Below are positions 1 to 8,199 of a stretch of DNA of 30,090 nucleotides, piece after piece; position 1 is the first letter of the stretch; every line of letters begins with the position of its first letter. Origin of the DNA: Chara braunii (Eukaryota > Streptophyta > Charophyceae > Charales > Characeae). The stretch is taken from NCBI GenBank assembly GCA_003427395.1, contig BFEA01000109.1, positions 944,479-974,568 of the forward strand. Reading direction: 5' to 3'. The notes below the pieces were generated by a model that had not been told where the DNA came from, searched no databases, and worked only from the letters and a program-made list of their open reading frames with translations. Position numbers and translations under genes: made by a program.

Positions 1-184
1 AGAGAGAGTGGGGGGGCGAAGGGGGAGGCTGAGATCGGGGAATGGGGAGGGAAGGCTGCAGTGGTAGTGCCGCGATGAAGCTCAGAAGCGCTACACCTGC
101 GAGGAGTGCTAAGTATGAGACGAAAACAAAGATGGCTATGCTTTCTTCCGCCTTGTCTTCTGCCGCTTTATCATTACCCGCCAT
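1..184 (-). CDS. Partial hypothetical single-pass membrane protein N-terminus (runs off the window)
   Basis: The minus strand opens with an ATG at 184 and stays open for 61 codons to the window edge, so the 3' end is missing. The start lies in a good eukaryotic context (G at -3 and G at +4). The first 15 residues are small and charged (MAGNDKAAEDKAEES). Residues about 16-40 form one uninterrupted hydrophobic segment (IAIFVFVSYLALLAG, then VALLSFIAAL), long enough for a membrane helix or an uncleaved signal anchor. After it comes a Pro/Ser-rich tail. I do not recognise a family. The abrupt charged-to-hydrophobic layout is more gene-like than the other frames nearby, and it faintly resembles the frame at 3749-4006 (shared Leu-Ala-Leu-Leu-Ala core). 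It could be a first exon or a chance frame. Confidence 0.3.
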   Translation of the reverse strand, partial: MAGNDKAAEDKAEESIAIFVFVSYLALLAGVALLSFIAALPLQPSLPIPRSQPPPSPPHSL

Positions 185-198
185 GCCTGCTAGTTGAG

Positions 199-400
199 CG
201 TTGCGCTGCACTGCTATTGGCGCCCGCCCGGTGACCGCGATGCGCTGCTGGTTGCTGCGTGCCGATATCGGCCTCACACCGCCCCGCCCATCTCCGTCAT
301 GCTAGCAAGCTACGCGTTGCGCTGCGCTGCTGTTGGCGCTGGCCCTGCCTGCCTCGGTGTGCTGCTAACAGCTGCGTGCCGGTACCGGTTCCCATGCACC
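199..400. repeat. Diverged ~112-bp direct duplication, GC-rich
   Basis: Two units share the blocks GCGTTGCGCTGC, CTGCT.TTGGCGC and GCTGCGTGCCG, beginning near 199 and near 311. Short frames on both strands across it read Ala/Cys/Arg-rich low-complexity peptide and are not supported as genes. There is an ambiguous base at 405 and another at 579, so sequence quality here is imperfect. Confidence 0.5.
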
Positions 401-772
401 TGACNTACGGATCGTCCAGGGTTGCGTGCGGGTCATACCGATTCTTCGGGCTCCATTGAGTCGTCGATGAGATCCAGGTCCGTGAAGAAATCCATTGTGT
501 CAGATGGCCACCGCTTGGTCGGACTCTCGTTTGCTTGATTGAGACGGTCACTTCAGACTGCCGGTTCGAGTTATGCAANTGATGTGTTGCTATAGTGCCC
601 GCTCCCGGTTATATATCCCGCAGATTCCCCGTCCTTGGCTCGTCGTCGTTGTAGCCGCTTGAGAACTCTCCTGTCATTCCTTCTTTTCGTCGTCGGCGTG
701 CGTCGTTCCTGGCTGTAGTTCTGTGTCTAGTGCATGCCTAACACTTGACTCGCTTGCCATGTAATTCGTCAA
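401..772. other. No recognisable feature
   Basis: Mixed-composition sequence with single N bases at 405 and 579. I see no convincing frame, RNA gene or repeat. If the minus-strand frame at 1-184 is real, this would be its upstream region, but no clear TATA box is visible close to the start. Confidence 0.4.
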
Positions 773-951
773 AAAACAAGAAACGAAAAAAAGAAAAAAA
801 AGGGAAGAAAGGAAAAAAGAAAAAAGAAAAAAAGGAAGAAAGAAAAAAGAGGAAAAAGGAAAAAAAGGGAAAGAAAAAAGAAAAAAGAATTGCTATCCGT
901 GTCCGTCATTAGCTGTGCTTTTTCTTTTTCTTTTTTCTTTTCTCTTTTTTC
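773..951. repeat. Polypurine tract followed by polypyrimidine tract
   Basis: Positions 773-889 are almost entirely A and G (runs of A broken by single or double G). After a 25-30 base spacer, 918-950 is almost entirely T and C. The two tracts are roughly complementary, so a single strand could fold back, and the purine tract alone is of the type that can form triplex (H-)DNA. Frames across it read only Phe/Lys/Ser low-complexity peptide and are not genes. Confidence 0.7.
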
Positions 952-1613
952 ACGTGGTGGGGCCTCTTGGTGCATTCATTGGAAGTGCGTTCGTCACAAT
1001 CATGTTCTACACTTCCGGCCAAGAGTTCAAGCTTCCTTTATTCTCAGAAAAAGGAAAAGGAAAAGGAAAAAGAAACAGGGGTTCCCTGTTCACGGCGTGA
1101 TTGACAAGACCTTGTGCGATTGCTTCAGTCTGTGCTGGCGCGGATCAACGATTCCCGATCCGTCATTTTTATTCTTCGAATCGAAGTATTCAAGGGAAAA
1201 GGAAAAAAGGGGAGAAAGAGAAAAAGACAAAACTAAGCAAGCTAAGAGAACCGGAGAAAGAAGGGACTTTGGACAAGGGAGAGGGGACACGAGGGGGTAG
1301 GGGATGAGACGGGCGTTTCTTTTGATATGACGCATATTCCGTCGTGTGTCAACCGGGCGGCGTGCACAGGCAGATATCGGGGGCCATCATCCCGTCGTCG
1401 AAGCGCATCCCTTCGAGTCCCTCCCCTGCACAAGGGGGGCTGCAAAGAAGAACCCAACAATTGAAAAGGGGGGAAAAAAAGAAAAAGAAAAAGAAACAGA
1501 AACAGAAAGAGAGGGTTTTTCTTTTCGCAGCCGGCTAACCCGTGGGGTCTTCCGTGGCCAATCCCTTCTCTCGGTCGCCTTCCTTTTTATTCTGGAAAAA
1601 AAACCCCTGTAAG

Positions 1614-1615
<2 letters not shown>
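952..1615. other. Intergenic sequence with short purine-rich tracts
   Basis: Purine-rich patches at about 1048-1080, 1193-1275 and 1460-1515 (AAAAGG and GAAAAAG repeats) alternate with mixed sequence. The open frames seen here on both strands are short and biased to Lys/Arg/Glu or Phe/Ser by these tracts. No domain, RNA gene or mobile element is recognised. Confidence 0.4.

Positions 1616-1664
<49 letters not shown>
1616..1664. repeat. (TG)n microsatellite
   Basis: An uninterrupted dinucleotide TG/GT run of about 49 bases. Confidence 0.95.
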
Positions 1665-1665
<1 letters not shown>

Positions 1666-1984
1666 CGGAAAATGATCTCACAGCGTTTCCGCCATGTCAC
1701 TCCACTCTTTCAGTGGTACTCCGCTCTTTCAGTGGTACACCCGGTCCAGCCATATCCCATCACATGCTATTTCAACTGCCACCCATCCATGCCACCTTTT
1801 CAGCGTAAAATGACAGACCACTCACACGCAAATCAGACAGGTAAACTAAAAAAAGAGGTCCCAAAAGGATGCCAAGGCCCGGAGGGAAACAAAATGTTGG
1901 AGGGCACGAGGGAGGCGGGAGGGCAGACAACGTACAAGCACACCAAACAGGCAAGCCAGAAAGAAATAGAAGTTGCAAAAAGAA

Positions 1985-2085
1985 GCAAAAACCGAAGAAA
2001 AAATAAAAGCCGATGATAGATTGTTTCGTCCGAGTTGCACTGACCCGTCAGGAGGCTGAACCCTCGACAGTATGTGGAATCTTCG
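1985..2085 (+). repeat. Dispersed repeat fragment related to the units at 15.6 kb and 19.9 kb
   Basis: The block with GTTTCGTC..AGTTGCACTGACCCGTCAGGAGGCTGAACCCTC matches, with substitutions, the reverse complement of about 15690-15760 and the plus strand of about 19938-19976. The shared core is the phrase C.TCAGGAGGCT preceded by a GTTT.GTC.GAGTT.... block. Three places in one window show that it belongs to a dispersed family of unknown type. Confidence 0.5.
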
Positions 2086-2640
2086 TATTTGATGGTTGGC
2101 GAATGAACCCTTTGACCCATGTGGGAGGCAGACCGTCCGCGAGTGGAACATACCAGCGGGCAGCAACCCTGCGGAGCATCAGGCAACGCAGTAGAGGCAA
2201 CACGACTGCACAATGCCAAAAGCAACTGCAAGGAACGACACGGCACGCAGGACACGCAGCGCAGCAACCACGTAATGAAGCGCAAGGCAACACCACCAAA
2301 GCAATCACACTGCAAGGGACGACAGGGCGAGTGGATGAAAGTCTGAAGTAGGTGTGCGGTGAAACACAAGGCAACACCAAACACAAGGCAACACCAACAG
2401 ACAGCCAAACTACAAGGTGCACAAGCAAAGAACATAGAATGCACGACCAACAGTAGGGCGGCAAGGCAGCAGAGCAGCGAAGCGCAAGGCAACACAAACA
2501 ACACGTCCACACCACACAGCGAACACAACAGCTTGCCAAGAACGACCTGCGAAGCAAGCGGGGCCATCAAGGCAGCGACAGAGCGAAGACGAGGCAGTCC
2601 ACACATCCAACACGGAGCAAAGCGGCACATCACCTACTCC
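2086..2640. repeat. Degenerate CA/AG-rich minisatellite with GCAAGGCAACAC motif
   Basis: The motif GCAAGGCAACAC or close variants recurs at about 2190, 2282, 2366, 2384 and 2480, in a background of short CA- and AG-rich words. The complementary strand is therefore T/G/C-rich and yields long Leu/Cys/Val-rich open frames (one of 266 codons at 1833-2633). I treat those as composition effects because the peptide follows the repeat and has no recognisable domain. Confidence 0.5.
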
Positions 2641-2931
2641 CATCACGGGTGAACCCCGCGCACTGTTGGTTCTCACCACCCACCGAGCCAGGGAGTCACT
2701 CCGATGAACATCCCTGATCACCCGCAAGGCAGACAATCATCCCGAACTGAGTGCCCCCCCTAAGAGTGTTGTAGGCACTCCGAATGAGGAGTGACTGACT
2801 GTTTGGCATTGCTAAGGGTGTTGAGCTCGGCACACAAAAAAAAATACTTTGAAAGATTGGAAGAAAGCATACGAAAAGAGAGACAATCAAACATACATAA
2901 AATTGATTGATTGATTGTGTGTGTGTTGGTG

Positions 2932-2932
<1 letters not shown>

Positions 2933-2987
<55 letters not shown>
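2933..2987. repeat. (TG)n microsatellite
   Basis: An uninterrupted GT run of about 55 bases, preceded by a short (TTGA)n tract at about 2903-2917. Confidence 0.95.
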
Positions 2988-2989
<2 letters not shown>

Positions 2990-3326
2990 TACTTCTCGTA
3001 TTGTATGCGAAGATACGACAAACCTGTATCTCGCACATCCTCCGACGATGGGTCGTCGGCATACCTTGTCCCCTGGGTTATGTGCAGGTAAAGTGTGTCA
3101 TCATCACGTGGTGCGAACTTCATCTACCAAGGAGAGGGTAAGGTTACTCTCAAACGGCGTTGGGCCTTTAGGAAAGACAAAAAAAAAAAAGAGGCCTTTC
3201 TGCTGCCTGCCACTGGCAGCGTCATCAGAGGGGAGACCTTCCTTTGTCGTCGGAAGGCCGAGAGTAAGACGAGGGGGGTTCTCTCAGGGAGGGGGTGGGG
3301 GAAGAGGAGGGAGACGAGATAGGATC

Positions 3327-3364
3327 CTGTCTCTTATACACATCTAGATGTGTATAAGAGACAG
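3327..3364. other. Nextera mate-pair junction adapter (library artefact)
   Basis: Positions 3327-3345 read CTGTCTCTTATACACATCT and 3346-3364 read the exact reverse complement. This 19-bp sequence is the hyperactive Tn5 mosaic end used in Nextera kits, and the back-to-back 38-bp palindrome is the circularisation junction of Nextera mate-pair libraries. It is not genomic. Frames crossing it acquire the well-known artefact peptides LSLIHI and SYTHLDVYKRQ. The flanks at 3326 and 3365 were most likely ligated together in the library rather than adjacent in the chromosome. Confidence 0.98.
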
Positions 3365-3676
3365 GGGGGAAGGGGGACGGGAATGGGACGTAGGTGTCTT
3401 GCACAGGGGGGGAGCCGAGGGGCGAGGACAACCAGTCTGACATGGCGATCGTGGACCGTGAGGAGAAGTCGAAGTGCCGAGACCAGGTTGCTGATCATGC
3501 TGCCAGCGTTCGCAATGCGAGAAGTGTGAGTCCTGCGCCTGCTGGGTAGCAGCCGGGAGAGTGGCGAGGAAGAAGAGGAAAACCAGCAGGGAGAGTAAGG
3601 CAAGATTAGCGAGGAAGATGCAAGCGGAAAGTTCCATGAACGATCTCTCGCCTGCCTCTACTTGCCCCATTTTCAA
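3365..3676 (-). CDS. Candidate hydrophobic reading frame truncated by the adapter
   Basis: A minus-strand frame opens with ATG at 3676 (second Met at 3637) and is open until it enters the adapter, where its last residues and stop are adapter-encoded and must be discarded. From the second Met it reads MELSACIFLANLALLSLLVF and on through FLFFLATLPA, a strong signal-anchor or signal-peptide-like segment, followed by a Gln/Ser/Pro/His-rich stretch with no recognised domain. It lies downstream of, and in the same direction as, the 3749-4006 frame. It may be an exon of one membrane-protein gene or a chance frame. Confidence 0.2.
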
Positions 3677-3748
3677 TGAGAGAGTCCCGATGAAGTCCTT
3701 GCGTCAACCAGGGCTGCAAGGAGGATCAGCGTGCGGTGCCTCAGTTGG

Positions 3749-4006
3749 CTAAGCTAACAGGTCTCGCAGGAGGAGCATAGCAGCGAGGAGCGCAAGGGTA
3801 CAAAGAGCACTGAGGGCGGCGAAGAAGAAAGCAGTAGCGCGAATGAGGCGTGAGAAGTGCTGCGAGCGAGAGAGCATTGCGCATTCCATCTGGCAGACCC
3901 AACAGAGTAGTGCCCCGATGAGAACGTTGGGCGCAAGCGCTAAGCAGAAAGCGATAGAGCAGAGGAGTGTCAAGAGAGCAAGCGGGTCCAGGCCAGAAGG
4001 CTTCAT
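3749..4006 (-). CDS. Candidate small polytopic membrane protein (85 codons)
   Basis: The complete minus-strand frame starts with ATG at 4006. It has two adjoining hydrophobic segments at about residues 7-38 (PLALLTLLCSIAFCLALA, then NVLIGALLCWVC), a polar loop with a Ser/Gln/His/Arg cluster, and a third hydrophobic segment at about residues 58-80 (ATAFFFAALSALCTLALLAA). That is three possible membrane helices. Its ATG overlaps the stop of an upstream frame carrying an acidic peptide (MDFHIDPDNEEDAAESQEG). No family is recognised. The base composition is not low-complexity, which favours a real exon, but frame changes between neighbours and the lack of homology leave this weak. Confidence 0.25.
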   Translation of the reverse strand: MKPSGLDPLALLTLLCSIAFCLALAPNVLIGALLCWVCQMECAMLSRSQHFSRLIRATAFFFAALSALCTLALLAAMLLLRDLLA

Positions 4007-4330
4007 GACGATACCCCTTCTTGTGACTCGGCGGCGTCCTCCTCATTGTCCGGATCGATGTGGAAGTCCATCCCGGCGCCTCGAGCCTCTTGGTAGCAGG
4101 TACAGAAAACTGCCGAAAAAAATCTCCGCCCTTCTCGAGAAACACCCCCAAAACCTTCCGATCGGCAATCGCAAAACTGGACTCCAGTCGAACCACGCAT
4201 AATTCGCACTCAACGGGAAGTGCCTCCCTAGGCCAAGCTCATCACGCTTAAGCACGGTCCGATCAGACCGAGTCGGTGATGCAGAAGCCAGGACCATCAT
4301 CGATGGAGTTCCTCGTCCGTAGATGTGTGT
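4007..4330 (-). other. Possible upstream exon region of the minus-strand candidate
   Basis: Two overlapping minus-strand frames (151 codons at 3741-4196 and 68 codons at 4003-4209) give locally protein-like peptide, such as FLEKGGDFFRQFSVPATK in one and the acidic segment before the 4003 stop in the other. A pyrimidine-rich tract ending in CAG near 4112-4125 on the minus strand would suit a splice acceptor. I cannot define exon borders. Confidence 0.15.
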
Positions 4331-4440
4331 CGATTAGTAGCCTTGTCTCAAAAAGTCATCGAACCCTTCACAGATAATTGGCTGCGATTGCGGCCAAAAA
4401 GGACGCCTATTTTTCGGCGGGCATAGTGCTCTACGAAGGC

Positions 4441-4632
4441 TAAGAGAAGGGGGGCAGAAAAAAAGGGGGAAAGAAAAAAGGACAAAGAAAAGAATGAATG
4501 AAAAGACAAAAATAAAAAAGAACAAAAAAAGAAAAAAGAAAAAAAGAAAAAGGAAAAAAAGGGGAAAAAGGAAATCGACAAGAAAATGAAAAAAAGGAAA
4601 AGGCAAAAAAAGGGGCAAAGGACAAAAGGTTC
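4441..4632. repeat. Purine-rich low-complexity tract
   Basis: Almost wholly A and G on the plus strand (GAAAAAAGG-type words), about 190 bases. Minus-strand frames are Phe/Leu/Ser homopolymer-like and are not genes. Confidence 0.85.
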
Positions 4633-5027
4633 AGGGGAGTTTGCTTGGAAAGCAACCTCTGCATTCGTCACGAGGGCGAGGAGTCTTATTTCGTACGCTT
4701 GCGCACGCAGCGCAAGTCGGGACCCAGTTGTCAATTCCTATTCTACATGTCCGTGCGCCTGACTACTGTACTACCTTACGAAAGCTAGTGATTGGTTCCG
4801 TGGCTCCATTTCGTCCGAGTGGTGGAGACAACAAAGGGTGTTGGAGTATACAGTCCTAACAGGGAAACATAAGAGGAGGGGGGTCTTTTTCTCTCTTTTT
4901 TTATTATTATTATTCTTTTTTCATCCTTTTCATAGCCTGTGCGAGCATAGCCATCCGTACCTTGGGGGTGCCAATTCCCTGGATCTCCTTTCAGGACTTT
5001 TTCCAGCTCTATCTTCTTACCTGGATA

Positions 5028-5030
<3 letters not shown>
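4633..5030. other. No recognisable feature
   Basis: Mixed sequence with a T-rich patch (TTATTATTATTATTC) near 4899-4925. No supported gene, RNA or transposon is visible. Confidence 0.4.

Positions 5031-5071
<41 letters not shown>
5031..5071. repeat. (TG)n microsatellite
   Basis: An uninterrupted GT run of about 41 bases. Confidence 0.95.
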
Positions 5072-5072
<1 letters not shown>

Positions 5073-5301
5073 TATGAAAGATATGTGTGTCAAAAGTTCA
5101 AAACACACCCAAACAGCCACCTCCCAGGATACGCTCCTGCGCAAAGGATTGAAGACAATTCTCACATAGCTCTTCAGTGGATAGAACCATGGTCGAAAGG
5201 ATCTGAAGGCTGACAAAAAACGAAGGGGTGAGTGTTATTCATTCATGATCAAATTTCAAATGGAAAGGGGAGAATTCATCCAGTTTGAAAAGGCGATCCA
5301 A

Positions 5302-5522
5302 GGATGGCCGTTGGTTCAATGGTTAGAGCATCGGTTGGAAATGCGCGTTGTGGGTTCAAAACTCCTTTGCCTCGTGCATGTACACCGGTAAGCTCTTTCA
5401 TAACGCACAAGCCATTCGGCCCATTCACACACTCCCCTTGGGACGACGCATGGCAAGATTTATACAGACACTGCCTGCACATCGCCCAAGGGATCTAGGT
5501 CCATGGTTGTAGTATGCTGGAT
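5302..5522 (+). mobile_element. tRNA-headed SINE, copy 1
   Basis: The 5' part looks like a tRNA. Positions 5312-5322 (TGGTTCAATGG, followed by TTAGAGCA) resemble a Pol III A box and D arm, and 5353-5363 (GGTTCAAAACT) is a slightly degenerate B box about 31 bases further on. The body after it (about 5395-5522: CATTCACACACTCCCC, ACAGACACTGCCTG, GGTCCATG, GTATGCTGG) recurs at 6745-6872, which shows it is a dispersed repeat and not a single tRNA gene. No cloverleaf acceptor stem can be closed, so it is not an active tRNA. Confidence 0.6.
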
Positions 5523-6393
5523 ACAGGCATAGGGAGGGCTGCTTGCGTGCTTGGTCTTAGGGTGTCTGAGGATCAGGGTCTTATCTTCGCTCCACCATGT
5601 GCCATAGGGTAGATTAAAAGGGGACGGTTTACTGCTTAGACCGTCAGCAACCAAGAACTGTTAAACCTGTCACAACGATCAATACCTATGCTTGGCCACT
5701 TGGACCCTCCGATCGTCAAGTCTCGTCGGTATGTACTAGTCCGTGGGGGTGTCGTGGTCGAGCCTGGGTACAGCTATTATGTTTCCCGACACTATGGCAT
5801 CTGTACGAGTGTCCACACAGAGCGAACTTAGGCTACAGTAGGGCCCATCTTGGGGGGGGGGGGGGGATACTACGCATACGCCGGGNGTTAGTATGGGGCA
5901 GGTACTGGGTCTTCTCACCCCAGAGGTATCTCACGATGCCTGTGGGTGGTGCTTCATCCAGGCTGGGGCCCGAGGAATTCTCATTGGGGGAATTAGTTGG
6001 ACTGTGGATTCTTGGGGAGCCTTGGGTAGGAAGGCATCATGCTTAAGGGCGGGATATCACATCTTAGCGGAAGGGCAGTTCGCTGCCCATAGATTCTGAG
6101 GGATGAAGCACAAATGGGGGATGACTGCATGTGCATAGACCCCACCTGTGCCCCGGGTCGTCCTTAACATTAGAGTTAGGGTAGTGTCTGCATGAGGACG
6201 TTCGGGTTAGTCCGGTAAACGTTGGCGCAGATCACGACTTGCGATCTGAGCATTAGCATAGGTCATGGTACCATGGTGCCTTCTTGAGGTGACTCCCCTG
6301 AGTCCCCCGCAATCCATCTGACCTCCCAATGGATGAGTACTACGGGCACCTCCTGAGGCCTGGCCACCACCCTCTACTACACCATGGACCTTA
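5523..6393. other. No recognisable gene
   Basis: Mixed sequence with a G15 run at about 5852-5866 and an ambiguous base at 5886. Short frames on both strands have no recognisable domain. The G homopolymer and the N suggest a sequencing or assembly weak spot. Confidence 0.4.
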
Positions 6394-6723
6394 AACCACA
6401 AATACATGGCCCCAGCCCTGCAGACCGAAACTTGTCACCACAAGAAAATGAGGCCAAAATGTCAAACATTGAGCCCACCGTTGATAAATTCAATCGGCGG
6501 TCTCGTTTTCGTTTCGCGCCTCCATAATTTGCGGTGTCAGGCCTGCGGCCCAGGTGCAAATGCACTGGTGGCTTAAAGCACGGTGTGACTCTCCGAAAGG
6601 CATGTCAAGTTTCTTGAAGGTCGGGGTCGCGCTATGCTGGACTCGCCATTTCGTGTTTTTTTTTTTGCCTTTTCGAACTTAAAACCTTATGTGTCCTCAC
6701 TTGTCTCAAAAAAAAAAAAAAAA
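6394..6723 (+). mobile_element. A-tailed retroposon copy
   Basis: About 6394-6577 matches the reverse complement of about 25980-26165 over its length, with shared blocks such as CACAAGAAAATGAG, TTGATAAAT, GGTGTCAGGCCTGC and CCCAGGTGC, at roughly three-quarters identity by eye. The copy ends in an A-run at about 6708-6723, giving a plus-strand orientation. It lacks the 19-nt stem-loop found in most related copies, so its 3' module differs. Confidence 0.6.
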
Positions 6724-6726
6724 GTA

Positions 6727-6872
6727 CGCCGTCGGGTGCTTTCATAGCGCCCAGCCATTCACACACCCCCCTCGGGCTGACGCGTGGTACTTATTACAGA
6801 CACTGCCTGTGCACCACCCAAGGGGTTAGGTGACTTAGGTCCATGATTCATGATGATTGTGGTATGCTGGTA
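6727..6872 (+). mobile_element. tRNA-headed SINE body, copy 2 (5' truncated)
   Basis: Matches the body of the 5302-5522 element in the same order (CATTCACACACCCCCC, ACAGACACTGCCTGTG, GGTCCATGATT, GTATGCTGG) but lacks the tRNA-like head. It directly follows the A-tail of the preceding retroposon. 5' truncation is typical of target-primed reverse transcription. Confidence 0.55.
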
Positions 6873-7560
6873 ACGGTGTCGAGCGCATCGGTCCCGTGCA
6901 AGGTGGGACCCTCCCGACCCCGTCACGTAGGAGTTGGTCTACTCGCTGTCAACCGGTAGACGTGTTCTGCCAGCACGCCGATCGAACCCTGTGTGTCACC
7001 CCGCGTCTGTCACCCGTCGGACAGACGGTCGGGGCTCCTGTAACTTGCAAGAAATATGGTTAGTCCGAACCCACACAATAAGAACTGGAATCGACTATAA
7101 ACACAACGACGAGACACTCATAATCCACGATTTGGAACCAACAAAAAATATATGTCCATTTAATCCAAAATGCTGGGGTTCACAGGGCTACTCCCGAGCC
7201 CTGAGATAAGTCCCGCATCCTGGTAAGGGAAATCGGTCTGAGTCCCGAGCGGCGACCGATCTCACTAACAATCTAGGGTGAATCCTCCGCCCGATGGGGT
7301 GCCGCCGATACCGGGCCCATTGGTCCCATGGGATAGTGCTTAAACTCTCCGTGTAGAGGCAGAATCGAGGGCCCATCGTGGCCACTATTCATGATCTAGT
7401 TTCACCATAAGTTGACCTTGCCACCTATTCTCCTCAGGAAACGAAACCCCAACGATCAGGCTCTGCTCCCGATCGACTGAGTCACCTAGTCCGCTTTCTC
7501 GGACAAAATTCTCTCTTTCACTGAAGCCCGCGCGGCCCAAGGTCTTGGCCTGCCTCACCC
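6873..7560. other. No recognisable gene; possible repeat remnant
   Basis: Mixed sequence of moderate GC content with no frame I can support. It lies between the retroposons and the 18-bp minisatellite and may be part of a larger degraded element. Confidence 0.35.
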
Positions 7561-7599
7561 TAGTCTCAGCCTGGTTCCAAAGGTTCAAGCCTGATCTCT

Positions 7600-8040
7600 A
7601 ATACCCGTCTTGGTCCGAAAGTCCCGGCTTGAACTCCAATGCCCCAGCCTGGTCTCAAATATTCCGGCCCGGTCCGCTAGTCCTGGTCTGATCCCAAAGT
7701 CCCGACCTCGTCCAAAATCCCAATCTTGTTCGAAGTCCGAGTCCCGCCCAAAGTTCCGGTTCCGTCAAAGTCCCGGTCCCATCCAAAGTCTCGGTTCCGT
7801 CAAAAGTCTCGGTTTCGTCCAAAGTCCCGGTCTCGTCCTAAGTCCCGGTCCCCTTCGAAGTCACAAATCTGGCTTGAAGTCCCGACCTGGTTCGAAGTCC
7901 GGACCTGGTTCGAAGTCCCGATCTGGCCCAAAGTCCCGACCTTGCCCGAAGTCCCAATTTGGCCCAAACTCTTGATCCGGCCCGAAGTCCCGATCTTGCA
8001 CGAAGTCCCAATCGGGCCCAAAGTTCCAATCTCGCCTGGA
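7600..8040. repeat. 18-bp minisatellite (GGCCCGAAGTCCCGATCT-like)
   Basis: Units of 18 bp are clearest at about 7880-8035, where GTCCCGA- or GTCCCAA-type cores follow each other in register; earlier copies are more diverged and use slightly shorter units. Because 18 is divisible by three, several frames on both strands stay open and read hexapeptide repeats (for example KSRPGS or QVGTSN types). The fact that all frames read repeats argues that this is non-coding DNA, not a gene. Confidence 0.8.
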
Positions 8041-8199
8041 GGCCTCGCTTCGTGTCCAGTGCACTGATCGGCGCCCGATATCCCAGTCTGGTTGAAGTCC
8101 CAGTCTAGCAGATGTCCCTTTTGCGCCCGAAAGCCCGATTCCCTTGGACGTCCCCCCTGCACTCCTGAAGGCCCGATCCGGGCAGCGCGCGCTGATGTG

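Noticed and set aside
1833-2633. 266-codon minus-strand open frame, Leu/Cys-rich, looking like a membrane protein
   Set aside because: It is the complement of a CA/AG-rich minisatellite; the peptide repeats follow the DNA repeat and several overlapping frames are equally open.
2911-3347. Plus-strand frame ending in LSLIHI
   Set aside because: Starts in (TG)n and terminates inside the adapter; both ends are artefacts.
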